Assembly: GCA_047600805.1 (NCBI GenBank) | Contig: JASGKG010000001.1 | Span: 2,914,001 to 2,978,000 of the forward strand | From: JADKHC01 sp047600805 | GTDB lineage: Bacteria > Verrucomicrobiota > Verrucomicrobiia > Opitutales > Opitutaceae | Length of the DNA stretch: 64,000 nt | Direction of reading: 5' to 3' | Shown: positions 14,879 through 23,691 of the stretch, piece after piece | Layout of the letters: each line of letters begins with the position of its first letter | How positions within the stretch are numbered: position 1 is the first letter of the stretch | Notes under the pieces: generated by a model | Database searches by the model: none | What the model was told of the DNA's origin: nothing | What the model saw: the letters and a program-made list of their open reading frames with translations, nothing else | Position numbers and translations under genes: made by a program

Positions 14879-17440
14879 CTACGGACGAACCACAAGCTGC
14901 GTGCGCTGATCTCGCTGGAAATAGCGGCGGGCAAAGGCCGCTATCGCGTCAACCGTCACCGAATCAATGTACCCGGCATAATTTTGCCAGTCGTTAACCG
15001 GCAAACCACACAACGCATTTAAACCGGCCTGCATCGCTCGAGCAGAATTCGTCTGCAGGCTCATTCGTCGCGCCGCTTTGAGACGAGTCTGACAACGCTG
15101 CAGTTCATCGGCACCAATCTCGCCTGCTTTCACGCGCTCGATTTCCGCATCGAACTCCGCCAGCACCGCTGCGTAGCTCTTTGGGCTGGTTCCGGCATAG
15201 AAAGAGAACATGCCCGTTTCCAAACCACTCACACGGCTCGAACGAACAAAGTACGCCAAGCCTTTTTCTTCGCGCACACGTTCGAACAATCGGGACGACA
15301 TCCCGCTGAACAACTCATCGGCGACTTCTCCGACATAATAGTCCGAAGCGTTTAACCCAGGTCCGGGGAAACTCTGGAAAACGACTGCCTGCTCTCGCGG
15401 CTGCAACTCCTCAAAATCGCCAACCTCAGCTGGTTTCTCAAAGCGTGCAGAAGGAGCAGACAGTCTCCCGCGCGGAACACGCTTCAGCAACTCCTTCAGA
15501 CGAGGCAATAACGCGGAACGCTCAAAATCCCCCGCAACGGCGAGCACGACGTTCTCCGACACGAAGAGCTTCTTCCAGAGTGCAGCCAAAGCCGCTGGCT
15601 CAAGATCCTGCAACGTTTCCACTTCGCCAGACGGTTCCACACCCAACGGATATGCTCCAAAAAACTTCTTCCGAACGAGCTTGCGGCCAACCGACACCAC
15701 ATCGTCCGCATCCTGTTTCAACTCCGCAATCTGTGCGTCGCATTCCGTTTTGAAAGTGGATGCTCGGAAAGCAGGGCTGAACATCGCTCCTTCCAAGACG
15801 GCCAGTGCCCGGTCGACATCCGTCGGTAAAACCTCAACGGCCAGGCCCAACGAGTTATTGCCGGAAAACGGGAAAAACGCGCCGCCCACTTCCTCGATGT
15901 AGTGTGCGATTTCCGCAGCAGTTTTCTTCCGCGTGTCTTTCGTCAGCATCGTGGCCAGAAGCGTCGAAGCACCGCGTCTGTCGGCCTCTTCGTAAAGCGC
16001 TCCACCCAGGCAGAGCAGACGAATGTGAAGGTTTGGGAGACTCGGCTCGTGCTGCAAAAGCAGTCGCGCTCCATTCGCTTGTTTCAGCTCTTCGAACTCC
16101 ACCGCACGCGGGCCTACATTACTTTTTTTCGTCAGTGTTCCTTGATCAGCCTTGGGGTTGAGCGAAACCGAGGTGCATCGCGACGGTACAAGATAGGTGC
16201 GCAACACTCGCCTCAGATCTGCGTTCGTCGCTGGGCGCAACCGGTCGAAGTAATTTTTGGCATACCCCACATCCCCCACAACCACTTCAGCTGCACCAAG
16301 GCGGCCCGCCTGGCCGCTCATGGTTTTTCGCGAGTTGATCTCGCTTACAACCAACTGACGAATCGCTTTCCGAAGTTGGGCAGCCGTGAAGCCACGCGAA
16401 GCACACCGCTCAATCACGCGTTCAATCGCCTTCGTGGCCGCATCCCGTTTACCGCCATCACAGGTAAATGAAACGTAGAACAAACCGATATCCGCCGGCG
16501 TCCAGCTGTGTGTATCGATGGAGTGCACCAGCCGCGCTTTCTCGCGAATCTCTTGCCACAGAATCGAACTATCGCCTCCGCCCAACAATACCGAAATCAG
16601 GTCGAGCAGCGGAGCATCGGCGTCCGCGATGCCCGGAATAGGCCACGCCAGCCCCGCCCGTGTGACCTCCACGTCTTCGAAACGGTGCAAGGCACGCGGC
16701 GCAAGCTGCGTCGGCTCGGACGGCAATATGACAGGCGCCAATCTTTGCCGAGCAGCGGAACCGAAATGCGCCGATACCGCGGCGAGCACGGCGTCGCGGT
16801 CAATCGCGCCCGCGATCACCACGACCATATTGTTGGGCACGTACCGCGCTTTGTAGTAGCTCAGCAAGTCGTCCCGCGTCACCCCGGAGAAAATCTCCTT
16901 GTAACCAATAATCGGATACTTGAACGGATACTGACGGAACGCGGTGTCGAAAAGCGCTTCGCCTAGCCGCTGGTCTGGGTCGTCGCGCCCCATGTCGATC
17001 TCGCGCAGAATCACATCCTTTTCGCGGGCAACTTCATCGGCGGGCAAAGTCGAGTGCAACGCCATGTCCGCCAAAATATCGATCGCCACGGCAACATGCT
17101 CGGCTGGCAGATCTATGTAGTAAACGGTTCGGTCAAACGTCGTGTACGCGTTGATGTAACCGCCATGCGCTTGAACTGTAGTTGAAATTTCCCTACCAGC
17201 GCGGCGTTCCGTGCCCTTGAAGAGCAAATGCTCCAAATAATGAGACAAGCCGGCACCCAGCAGGGCACCTTCGTGAACACTGCCCGTCTTGACCCAAACC
17301 TGGACTGACGCCACTGGCGCCGCGTGATCCGATTTGAGAAGCACCGTGAGGCCATTCGGAAGCACGGTTCTTTCGACCGGCTCACGCCAGAAAGTGTCAA
17401 GCAACCGGAAATCCGCAGTCCAAGGATTGGTCTTAGGCAT
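14879..17440 (-). CDS. M16-family zinc peptidase, two-domain
   Basis: An 853-residue pitrilysin/insulinase-type protein. The N-terminal half carries the inverted zinc motif HYLEH (H67, E70, H71) in GLSHYLEHLLFKGT and the downstream glutamate region EKDVILREIDMG. The second M16 domain (about 440-853) lacks a zinc motif, as is normal for the non-catalytic half. No signal peptide is visible, so a cytoplasmic or membrane-associated location is expected. Single gene, upstream neighbour 17514 is on the same strand 73 bases away. Confidence 0.93.
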   Translation of the reverse strand: MPKTNPWTADFRLLDTFWREPVERTVLPNGLTVLLKSDHAAPVASVQVWVKTGSVHEGALLGAGLSHYLEHLLFKGTERRAGREISTTVQAHGGYINAYTTFDRTVYYIDLPAEHVAVAIDILADMALHSTLPADEVAREKDVILREIDMGRDDPDQRLGEALFDTAFRQYPFKYPIIGYKEIFSGVTRDDLLSYYKARYVPNNMVVVIAGAIDRDAVLAAVSAHFGSAARQRLAPVILPSEPTQLAPRALHRFEDVEVTRAGLAWPIPGIADADAPLLDLISVLLGGGDSSILWQEIREKARLVHSIDTHSWTPADIGLFYVSFTCDGGKRDAATKAIERVIERCASRGFTAAQLRKAIRQLVVSEINSRKTMSGQAGRLGAAEVVVGDVGYAKNYFDRLRPATNADLRRVLRTYLVPSRCTSVSLNPKADQGTLTKKSNVGPRAVEFEELKQANGARLLLQHEPSLPNLHIRLLCLGGALYEEADRRGASTLLATMLTKDTRKKTAAEIAHYIEEVGGAFFPFSGNNSLGLAVEVLPTDVDRALAVLEGAMFSPAFRASTFKTECDAQIAELKQDADDVVSVGRKLVRKKFFGAYPLGVEPSGEVETLQDLEPAALAALWKKLFVSENVVLAVAGDFERSALLPRLKELLKRVPRGRLSAPSARFEKPAEVGDFEELQPREQAVVFQSFPGPGLNASDYYVGEVADELFSGMSSRLFERVREEKGLAYFVRSSRVSGLETGMFSFYAGTSPKSYAAVLAEFDAEIERVKAGEIGADELQRCQTRLKAARRMSLQTNSARAMQAGLNALCGLPVNDWQNYAGYIDSVTVDAIAAFARRYFQRDQRTQLVVRP

Positions 17441-17513
17441 AGAAAAATAACGCTGCAGGCATACACTCAGCCCCGCAACTCGAACGTAGTGGATAGCTTA
17501 CCAACCCGCGACC

Positions 17514-17957
17514 TCAGGCGGATTCAGACGTTTCCAACGGAGTGGAGCGAACCGCGCCGGACTTTTTAGCCGGTAAAAACGGCTTCACGAACGCGTCGTC
17601 AAACGAGTAAATGTTGGAAAAATCCTCTTTTCTATCGTTCTCCGTCTTACTGAAGACGTTGTAATCGATTAGGTTAAAAACAATTTCGCCGAAGTCAGTG
17701 CACTGAGTGATTCCCCAGGAATTGAGCACCGTTTTGGTCAGGGGCCCATATTGATCGAGAGCATACGCGCGCAATCCGTCCAAGAGTTCGGATCCCGACA
17801 CATGCTGACTTTTTTGGGCGCGCTCGGCATCTTTTTTTCGTAACTCCTTCACTGTCTGGTCCAAGCCGTGCCTAATAAATGTGTACGCCTTTCGGTCGTA
17901 GCGCGGGTCTTCCTTGTGAATCTGATCCACAACTTCGTTAAAATCCAAGTCCTGCAT
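17514..17957 (-). CDS. Minf_1886-type conserved hypothetical protein
   Basis: A 147-residue soluble protein with DPRYDRKAYTFIRHGLDQT, then SGSELLDGLRAYALDQYGP, VLNSWGITQCTDFGEIVFNLI and a C-terminal FSNIYSFDDAFVKPFLP. This pattern matches a family I remember as restricted to Planctomycetes and Verrucomicrobia (Minf_1886 type); its function is unknown. It supports the taxonomic reading of the window. Divergent from the Fur-like gene at 18143. Confidence 0.85.
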   Translation of the reverse strand: MQDLDFNEVVDQIHKEDPRYDRKAYTFIRHGLDQTVKELRKKDAERAQKSQHVSGSELLDGLRAYALDQYGPLTKTVLNSWGITQCTDFGEIVFNLIDYNVFSKTENDRKEDFSNIYSFDDAFVKPFLPAKKSGAVRSTPLETSESA

Positions 17958-18142
17958 AATGAGTGGCGGACTTCTGAATACGACCCAAACGCCAGCAATC
18001 TCAAGCCCAGGGTTGAAATTATGTCAGGGAGACCCCGATACGGCGTGTAGGGGAAACAAGGGCTTTTGAGGTTTTTTTGCAAAAGCACCGATTTACAAAT
18101 TGCGTTTAGATCGCACAATAGTCCTATTTAGAGCTGCTCCTT

Positions 18143-18718
18143 ATGATCGCATCGACCCAGACTAATCATCCGCTGGCGACTGTTAAACAACCAGCGGCGA
18201 AAGCGCAGACGCCCATTGAAGAGGCCTGCAGTCGGCTAAAAGCAGCTGGTTTGCGAATCACTCAACCTCGTTTGGCTATTTTGGAAGCGCTCATCAAACG
18301 TGTGCAGCCGGCGAGCATAGAGCAAATCCATGGCGATTTGGCGAATTCTGCCTGTGACTTGGTTACCGTTTACCGTTGCCTCGCGGCCTTCCAAGAAGTC
18401 GGTCTCGTTCGCCTCTGCTACTTTCATAATGGAACGAGCCTCTACCAGATCAATCTGGAGACAGAGAGCCCGTACCATATCCTTTCGAAAGAATCCAACG
18501 AGGTGGAGGAACTGGACGCAGAGAACGCGACCGAACTCCGCGCCGTCCTCAGCCGCATTCAAGAGTCTTTGAAAGCTCGCGGCTACACGGAGGTTTCTCA
18601 CTTGGTGCAGTTCTTCGCCCAAAAGCCAAAAGCCGCGGGTCAACGCGAACAAGCTAACATCGCCAGCACGCCGTTGCAGATTCCCCAGCGCAATCAAGCA
18701 CCAGCGATCAAGAGCTAA
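18143..18718 (+). CDS. Fur-family regulator lacking the usual metal-site residues
   Basis: A 191-residue protein. The winged-helix domain is clear: RLKAAGLRITQPRLAILEAL, then CDLVTVYRCLAAFQEVGLV. In the dimerisation domain the typical HHDHLIC-type regulatory site is replaced by SPYHILSKESNEVEEL, and no CxxC structural zinc pairs are present; only scattered histidines remain. The protein has a long N-terminal extension (about 30 residues) and a disordered C-terminal tail of about 30 residues. It faces the superoxide dismutase gene tail to tail. Fur-family membership is secure; what it senses is open. Confidence 0.9.
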   Translation: MIASTQTNHPLATVKQPAAKAQTPIEEACSRLKAAGLRITQPRLAILEALIKRVQPASIEQIHGDLANSACDLVTVYRCLAAFQEVGLVRLCYFHNGTSLYQINLETESPYHILSKESNEVEELDAENATELRAVLSRIQESLKARGYTEVSHLVQFFAQKPKAAGQREQANIASTPLQIPQRNQAPAIKS

Positions 18719-18738
18719 TCAAAACGCAATTTGCTAAA

Positions 18739-18767
18739 AGCCCTGCGCTGCCGCAGGGCTTTTTTTG
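18739..18767 (+). terminator. Bidirectional intrinsic terminator between fur-like and sod genes
   Basis: Nine-base stem AGCCCTGCG (18739-18747) / CGCAGGGCT (18752-18760) with loop CTGC, extended by flanking AAA/TTT pairs, T run on the plus strand and AAAA on the other side, so it can serve both converging genes. Confidence 0.93.
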
Positions 18768-18790
18768 TGCTCAAAAATCGCGTCAGATTC

Positions 18791-19555
18791 TCAGGCCTGT
18801 CCGGAGCGCGACCGAGCCAGTCCAAAGTGAGCTTCAGCTTGGGTCCAGTTCACGACGTTCCAAAAGGCCGCGATGTAATCAGCGCGGCGGTTCTGATATT
18901 TCAAGTAGTAGGCGTGTTCCCAAACATCCAGACCGACCACTGGAATATCGCCATCAATCCACGGTGAGTCTTGGTTAGCGGTGGATTTTATTGCCAACTG
19001 CCCTTGCGAAATGACGAGCCAAGCCCAACCACTGCCGAAACGTTTCATCGCTGCATCGGAGAACTGCGCCTTAAACTTGTCGTAATCGACAAACGTCTTC
19101 GTGATCGCTTGCGCGAGCTCGCCTTGAGGTGCACCTCCCGCATTTGGACCGATCACTTTCCAGAAGAAAGCGTGGTTCACGTGCCCGCCGAGATTGTTGC
19201 GAAGCGCTGTGCGATCGGGTTCAGGCAACGCGTCCAGTTTGGTGAGAATTTCGTTTGGTTCTCCGGCGAGTCGGTCCGCGTACTTCTCGAGCACTTTGTT
19301 GGCGTTGTTGATATAGGCTTGGTGGTGCTTCGTGTGATGAAGCTCCATCGTTCGCGCATCGAAATGCGGCTCGAGTGCATCGTAGGCGTAAGGAAGCTTC
19401 GGCAGGACGAGTGCTTTACCGGCCGTGCTGGATTCCGCCGTGGCGCGTGTCGGTTGGAAAAGCCCCAGTCCTAAAAGGGCCGCCGTTGCGCCCAGCGTTT
19501 TCAAAGCATCACGGCGCGTAAGGCCGCTGCCGTCGTTTATCCCGGGATAGTTCAT
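18791..19555 (-). CDS. Fe/Mn superoxide dismutase with Tat-type signal
   Basis: Converts superoxide to peroxide and oxygen. 254 residues: the N-terminus has a twin-arginine signal (LTRRDALKTLGATAALLG to ATA) absent from cytoplasmic SodA/SodB, so the folded enzyme is probably exported to the periplasm. Metal ligands visible: LHHTKHHQAYI, GGHVNHAFFW, and DVWEHAYYLKY (D and H). It begins 53 bases downstream of the response-regulator stop on the same strand and may belong to that operon. Confidence 0.95.
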   Translation of the reverse strand: MNYPGINDGSGLTRRDALKTLGATAALLGLGLFQPTRATAESSTAGKALVLPKLPYAYDALEPHFDARTMELHHTKHHQAYINNANKVLEKYADRLAGEPNEILTKLDALPEPDRTALRNNLGGHVNHAFFWKVIGPNAGGAPQGELAQAITKTFVDYDKFKAQFSDAAMKRFGSGWAWLVISQGQLAIKSTANQDSPWIDGDIPVVGLDVWEHAYYLKYQNRRADYIAAFWNVVNWTQAEAHFGLARSRSGQA

Positions 19556-19608
19556 GGCTAGACTTAACTAACCAAGAATCGGTCAGCAGCAAATGGGCCG
19601 CTTGTTTT

Positions 19609-20313
19609 TCAAGCGTCGTAGCGATAGCCGACACCGTGCACTGTTAGAATGGCCTTCGGGGATTCCGGATCGACTTCGACCTTCTTTCGGAGTTGGGCAA
19701 CGTGCTGGTCGAGCGTTCGTGTGGTCCCCAGATAGTCGATGCCCCAGACTGCGTTTAAGAGAGCGTCACGTGTGAGCACCTCTCCGGGATGAGACGCAAA
19801 AACTTCCAGCAACTTCACTTCGCGCGCGGTCAGCGGCGTCGATTCACCTTTCACTGTCGCGGTAAATTTCTTCCGATCGACCTCGGCATCGCCAAAACGA
19901 AAAACGGGCGGCATCAGCCCCTCACCTGCGACTGCCGGTTCGGCGAGCTTCCCTCGCCTAAGCAACGCTTCAACGCGCGCCAGGAGTTCATGGACGCCGA
20001 AGGGCTTCGCCATGTAGTCGTCAGCTCCGAGTTTCAACCCGACCACCTTGTCGATTTCTTCGCCTTTGGCGGTTAAAAAAAGGATCGGCATCCGTGAGTC
20101 GCGCGCACGGATTTCACGGCAAACATCGTAGCCGCTTTTCTTCGGCATCATCACGTCAAGAATGACGAGGTCGAACTTGTCCTGTGCGAAAACCTTCAGC
20201 GCCTGCACACCATCAACGACCGGCGTGACCGCGTAGCCGTCGCTCTCCAAAGTGGCATTCAGCCCGTGGCGAATATTGGCGTCGTCCTCGGCAATCAAAA
20301 TCTTGGCTTTCAT
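19609..20313 (-). CDS. OmpR/PhoB-family response regulator
   Basis: 234 residues. Receiver domain with D10-D11, phospho-acceptor D53 (VILDVMMPKKSG), LTAKGEE and DDYMAKPF. The C-terminal winged helix of OmpR type ends with DQHVAQLRKKVE and VHGVGYRYDA. Its start overlaps the histidine-kinase stop by four bases (ATGA), with the kinase first, an order opposite to the common one. Its likely target is the 11-base repeat array at 23615-23663. Confidence 0.96.
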   Translation of the reverse strand: MKAKILIAEDDANIRHGLNATLESDGYAVTPVVDGVQALKVFAQDKFDLVILDVMMPKKSGYDVCREIRARDSRMPILFLTAKGEEIDKVVGLKLGADDYMAKPFGVHELLARVEALLRRGKLAEPAVAGEGLMPPVFRFGDAEVDRKKFTATVKGESTPLTAREVKLLEVFASHPGEVLTRDALLNAVWGIDYLGTTRTLDQHVAQLRKKVEVDPESPKAILTVHGVGYRYDA

Positions 20314-22148
20314 GGCAAAGTTAAAACGAACTCCGCACCACCGCCAATACGGGGCTCATAGGTTAGCTCTCCGTTCATGCCTCGGGCGAGTTGCCGTGCA
20401 ATACTCAATCCGAGTCCAGCGCCGCTCTTCTCAGCAGTTAACGCATCGTCTACACGATGGAACTTTTCGAAAATTCGTTCACGATGTGACGGCGGTACGC
20501 CCGGCCCTCGATCACTGACTCGGATTTCGGCGCCTCTTTCAGACCTATTTCGCAGCGACACCAAAACCTCTCCACCTTCGGCAGCGTATTTGCAGGCATT
20601 GTCGAGGAGATTGAGGACAATCTGCTCAACGGCGTCGCGATCGAGCGTTGCCGAAACTTCCCCGATCGGCAAATCCTGTTTCAGCACGATTCCGGCTTCA
20701 GCGACACGCGGCGCGTGAGCCGCAATCAACTGCCGAAGTACTTGAGCCACATCGAGCGGCTCGCACTGAAATTTCTTTCGTCCCTGCTCGAGACGGCTGA
20801 AGTCGAGGACGTTGTTCACGAGGCGGGCAAGCCGTTGAGTTTCACGTCCGATCGTCCGCAGGTATTCGTTGCGTTTGCTTTCGTCCGCTACCCTTCCTTG
20901 TTCCAACAACTCGGAATAGAGGCGGATGGTCGTCAGAGGCGTTTTGAACTCATGCGAGACGTTGGAAACGAAGGAGGTTTTTTGCGCAGCGTCCGCCGCA
21001 CTGCTCCTCGCTTGGAAAAGCAAGAGCGAACCGCCGACCAAAATGGCGACAACCAGCAAGCACGTTAGCAGCAGTCCCACCGTGAGAAAACCGGACGTGT
21101 CGTCGGAAGTTGAATACGCCAGATATCCCGCAACTTCCCAGCCTGGTAGCAACGCAGAGCCAATTGGAACGTGAGTCTCAGGCGTCACAATCGAGGAGGA
21201 CACTTTGCCTGCTTGGTGAATGATCCGGCTCTTATCGTCGCGCAAAACGTAACTTTCATCCAGAGCCATTTCCGACGGCATCGCCGCAGCCAGTCTCGAC
21301 ACGAGCGCCGCCATTTCCACTTCGACGCCCCGGATCTCGTTTTCTCCGGCCGGTTGTAACCAACCGAGCAAATGGAGGCGGCCTTCTGAAACGATAGGAG
21401 CCCAGCCTCTCCGCTCGGGCGCCGCCACCGACTTTGCTGGAGCAGCCGCTGGAGCTCCGGCGAGTCTTTTGTCGCCGTCCAAACGATCCGTTTCGCGCAA
21501 CTCCTGCTTGAAATCAGCCATGGCAGAATTGGATGTTTTTGCGCGGGCGAGCGCTTGTGTTTCCTTTCGTGCGCTCTGCACTTTTGCGACGTTCAAGCTG
21601 AGTTGTTGCTGCGGCCGGTCTGCGCTATCTTTACGTTCCTCTTCCGACATCTGGCGCTGAGCCATCACGGGAGCAGCCTCTGAGGCTGCACGTCCCCAAG
21701 GCGGCTCTTCGCTCAGTCGCTTCGCAAAGCGTCGGCGGAAACCGCGGGCATCTTCGGTCGTGGCGGTGCTAGGTGGGCGCAACAACTTGCCATCAAGGGC
21801 ACATCGAAAAGAAGCCCTAATCAACGGATTGCTGTGCTCCCAGCCGCTGAGAAACGAGTCCAGCTGCTCGGAGGAAACCTCCGCCAGCGTATCCAAGAGA
21901 CCGGCTTCCACGTCGCCCACCAGCAGTTCAACGTTTTCAGCTATAAGTTGCGCTCTTGCTTCGACAGCTGCACGACGGGCTGCTTCCGTCGAACTTTTTC
22001 TAACCTCCAGACGCGCGCTCTCACGCTTCAACATAAACCATGCCCCACCGCCAACTCCCGCGGCCGCCAACAACAGCAACAACCAATAAATGAAGAGGCG
22101 TCTCATGGTGGGGCTCACGAAAGCAGTTAATTGGCTACTCGCCTGCAC
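20310..22148 (-). CDS. Membrane sensor histidine kinase
   Basis: 612 residues from a GTG at 22148; ATG M15 at 22106 is an equally plausible start, directly before the first membrane segment (RLFIYWLLLLLAAAGVGGG). A large periplasmic region (about 40-355) with an Arg/Ala-rich, low-complexity middle follows, then a second membrane segment (GFLTVGLLLTCLLVVAIL), HisKA with the phospho-site FVSNVSHEFKTPLTTIRL, and an HATPase domain (N-box LNLLDNACKYA, G-box DRGPGVPPSHRERIFEKF and GAGLGLSIA). It autophosphorylates and passes phosphate to the regulator encoded next. The stimulus is unknown, but the upstream vWA lipoprotein is a candidate partner. Confidence 0.95.
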   Translation of the reverse strand: MQASSQLTAFVSPTMRRLFIYWLLLLLAAAGVGGGAWFMLKRESARLEVRKSSTEAARRAAVEARAQLIAENVELLVGDVEAGLLDTLAEVSSEQLDSFLSGWEHSNPLIRASFRCALDGKLLRPPSTATTEDARGFRRRFAKRLSEEPPWGRAASEAAPVMAQRQMSEEERKDSADRPQQQLSLNVAKVQSARKETQALARAKTSNSAMADFKQELRETDRLDGDKRLAGAPAAAPAKSVAAPERRGWAPIVSEGRLHLLGWLQPAGENEIRGVEVEMAALVSRLAAAMPSEMALDESYVLRDDKSRIIHQAGKVSSSIVTPETHVPIGSALLPGWEVAGYLAYSTSDDTSGFLTVGLLLTCLLVVAILVGGSLLLFQARSSAADAAQKTSFVSNVSHEFKTPLTTIRLYSELLEQGRVADESKRNEYLRTIGRETQRLARLVNNVLDFSRLEQGRKKFQCEPLDVAQVLRQLIAAHAPRVAEAGIVLKQDLPIGEVSATLDRDAVEQIVLNLLDNACKYAAEGGEVLVSLRNRSERGAEIRVSDRGPGVPPSHRERIFEKFHRVDDALTAEKSGAGLGLSIARQLARGMNGELTYEPRIGGGAEFVLTLP

Positions 22149-22217
22149 CTCAATGATACATTCTTGATCCTACACCGGAGCGGCATTCGCATACCGCTCC
22201 GATTCTATCGACAACGG

Positions 22218-23564
22218 CTATTTCGATGCAGACTGCTGATTCATGATCTGAACGCTTTCGGCTCGATAAGTCTTCCGGGCGGCGTTGCTCAGTCCTTCTT
22301 TTTCAAGGCGGTCCGCCTCCTGTTCTTGTTTTGCAGCAAGAGCGGCCATCGGAGCGTTGCCGTAAGCGGCGGCCGTAGTTTTCAGTTCAGCCGCTTTCTG
22401 ACGAAGCGCTTGCGCAGCATCCGCGCGACGGTCCGCGTCAACGAGGTCGACCGCTTTATCTTTCGTCACGGCAATGACGTTCACGGCATAGTCATTCTGA
22501 ACCTTCAGATTTGCCGAGGCGACAACCTCCTCTCGGACGCCACTGAAGATGATTTTGCGCTGCGCGCGCGCCACCGAAGTTTTCTGAGTGACCGCGTTTT
22601 CGTAACTCAACTGCGCCGAGGCGATCTCAATCTCTTCGCCCGCCCGATTTCCCGGTACTTCGACTTCGATTAATGCAAACTTCTCCTGGCCGCCATACAG
22701 CTGGTTCATCGAGAGTTCGGCTTTTTGGCCGCGAATCGTTCCTTCGCGACCGACAAAGTGCAGCGGGCGCACTCCTTCGGGAAATACGACTTCCACAACC
22801 ACACGACGTGCGATAACGCTTAGTACATCGCCCAACTCACCCGCAAAGATTCGCGGGAGATCATCGCTCGATTCGACGAAGTAGGTATTCCCGTCGCTGC
22901 GCTGGGCGAGACGTGTCATGAGGTCTTCATTGAAGCCAAGGCCAAGGCCGATCGTTGTTACAGAAATGCCCTCTTTGACCAGCGCCGCCCCCAGACGCCC
23001 CAACTCTTCCGGACTCTGCGGGCCCACATTCGCCAAACCATCCGATAGCAAAATAACGCGGTGAACATAGCGTCGATTTTCGATGTGTTTTCTCACTTCA
23101 GAGGCTCCCTGCGACACACCGCCAAAAAGTGCCGTGCTACCGCCAGACCTGATCCCGCGGATGGCTGCGCCAATCGCCCTTCCATCGCCAACACGTTGGG
23201 CGGGCACGAGCGTCTGAACCTCGGTGTCGTATGTAACTACGGACAAAATGTCGTCAGGGGCCAGACGGCTCAGTGCCTCGAGCGCGGCTTCACGTGCACG
23301 CGCCAATTTTTCCCCTTCCATCGATCCTGAGCGATCAATCACCAGCGAAAGATTTACTGGAGGACGAGCTTCCGCCCGCGGCAGACGAAGTCCATCGAGA
23401 CAAACTTTTACCACGGCCCGCGAGGTACTTCCCGCCGGCAGAACCGACCGGTCGACATCGATGCGAAGCTGAACCGTTTCCTCAGGAGACTTAGCCGAAC
23501 ACGCTACAAGCGACAACACACCAACAAGTGCGGCCGCGATTTTTGAGATGAAGTTAGTTTTCAT
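22218..23564 (-). CDS. vWA-domain lipoprotein
   Basis: 448 residues from ATG at 23564, chosen because it starts a classical lipoprotein signal (MKTNFISKIAAALVGVLSLV then AC, lipobox LVAC); the frame is open eleven codons further. A von Willebrand A domain follows with an intact MIDAS (VIDRSGSM, then SGGSTAL and LLSDGLANVG). C-terminal part is a helical, charged region ending QIMNQQSASK. vWA domains bind ligands through a metal; the partner is unknown. It precedes the histidine kinase by 69 bases on the same strand, so all three may be one operon controlled by the repeats at 23615-23663. Confidence 0.93.
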   Translation of the reverse strand: MKTNFISKIAAALVGVLSLVACSAKSPEETVQLRIDVDRSVLPAGSTSRAVVKVCLDGLRLPRAEARPPVNLSLVIDRSGSMEGEKLARAREAALEALSRLAPDDILSVVTYDTEVQTLVPAQRVGDGRAIGAAIRGIRSGGSTALFGGVSQGASEVRKHIENRRYVHRVILLSDGLANVGPQSPEELGRLGAALVKEGISVTTIGLGLGFNEDLMTRLAQRSDGNTYFVESSDDLPRIFAGELGDVLSVIARRVVVEVVFPEGVRPLHFVGREGTIRGQKAELSMNQLYGGQEKFALIEVEVPGNRAGEEIEIASAQLSYENAVTQKTSVARAQRKIIFSGVREEVVASANLKVQNDYAVNVIAVTKDKAVDLVDADRRADAAQALRQKAAELKTTAAAYGNAPMAALAAKQEQEADRLEKEGLSNAARKTYRAESVQIMNQQSASK

Positions 23565-23594
23565 GTGAGATCCGTTTGACGTCCCAGATCTCAC
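23565..23594 (-). promoter_or_regulatory. Inverted repeat in the leader of the vWA gene
   Basis: Perfect eight-base arms GTGAGATC (23565-23572) and GATCTCAC (23587-23594) with a 14-base loop, ending immediately before the ATG. In the mRNA it would sequester the ribosome-binding region. Confidence 0.5.
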
Positions 23595-23614
23595 CATAAA
23601 ACGCCGTCGGAGTT

Positions 23615-23663
23615 GTCATCCGCCGGTCAGAAATTTGTCAGAGATTTGTCATGAAACCGTCTG
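23615..23663. promoter_or_regulatory. Five GTC repeats at exact 11-base spacing: OmpR/PhoB-type operator
   Basis: GTCAT, GTCAG, GTCAG, GTCAT and GTCTG begin at 23615, 23626, 23637, 23648 and 23659, exactly 11 bases apart; the central two units are GTCAGAAATTT and GTCAGAGATTT. Eleven-base direct repeats with a GTCA core are the hallmark of PhoB-like regulators (TGTCA boxes). The array lies 51-99 bases upstream of the vWA lipoprotein start, so it is probably the site where the response regulator controls its own operon. Confidence 0.72.
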
Positions 23664-23691
23664 CCAAGAAAATCCCTGCAGGTGCAAAACC

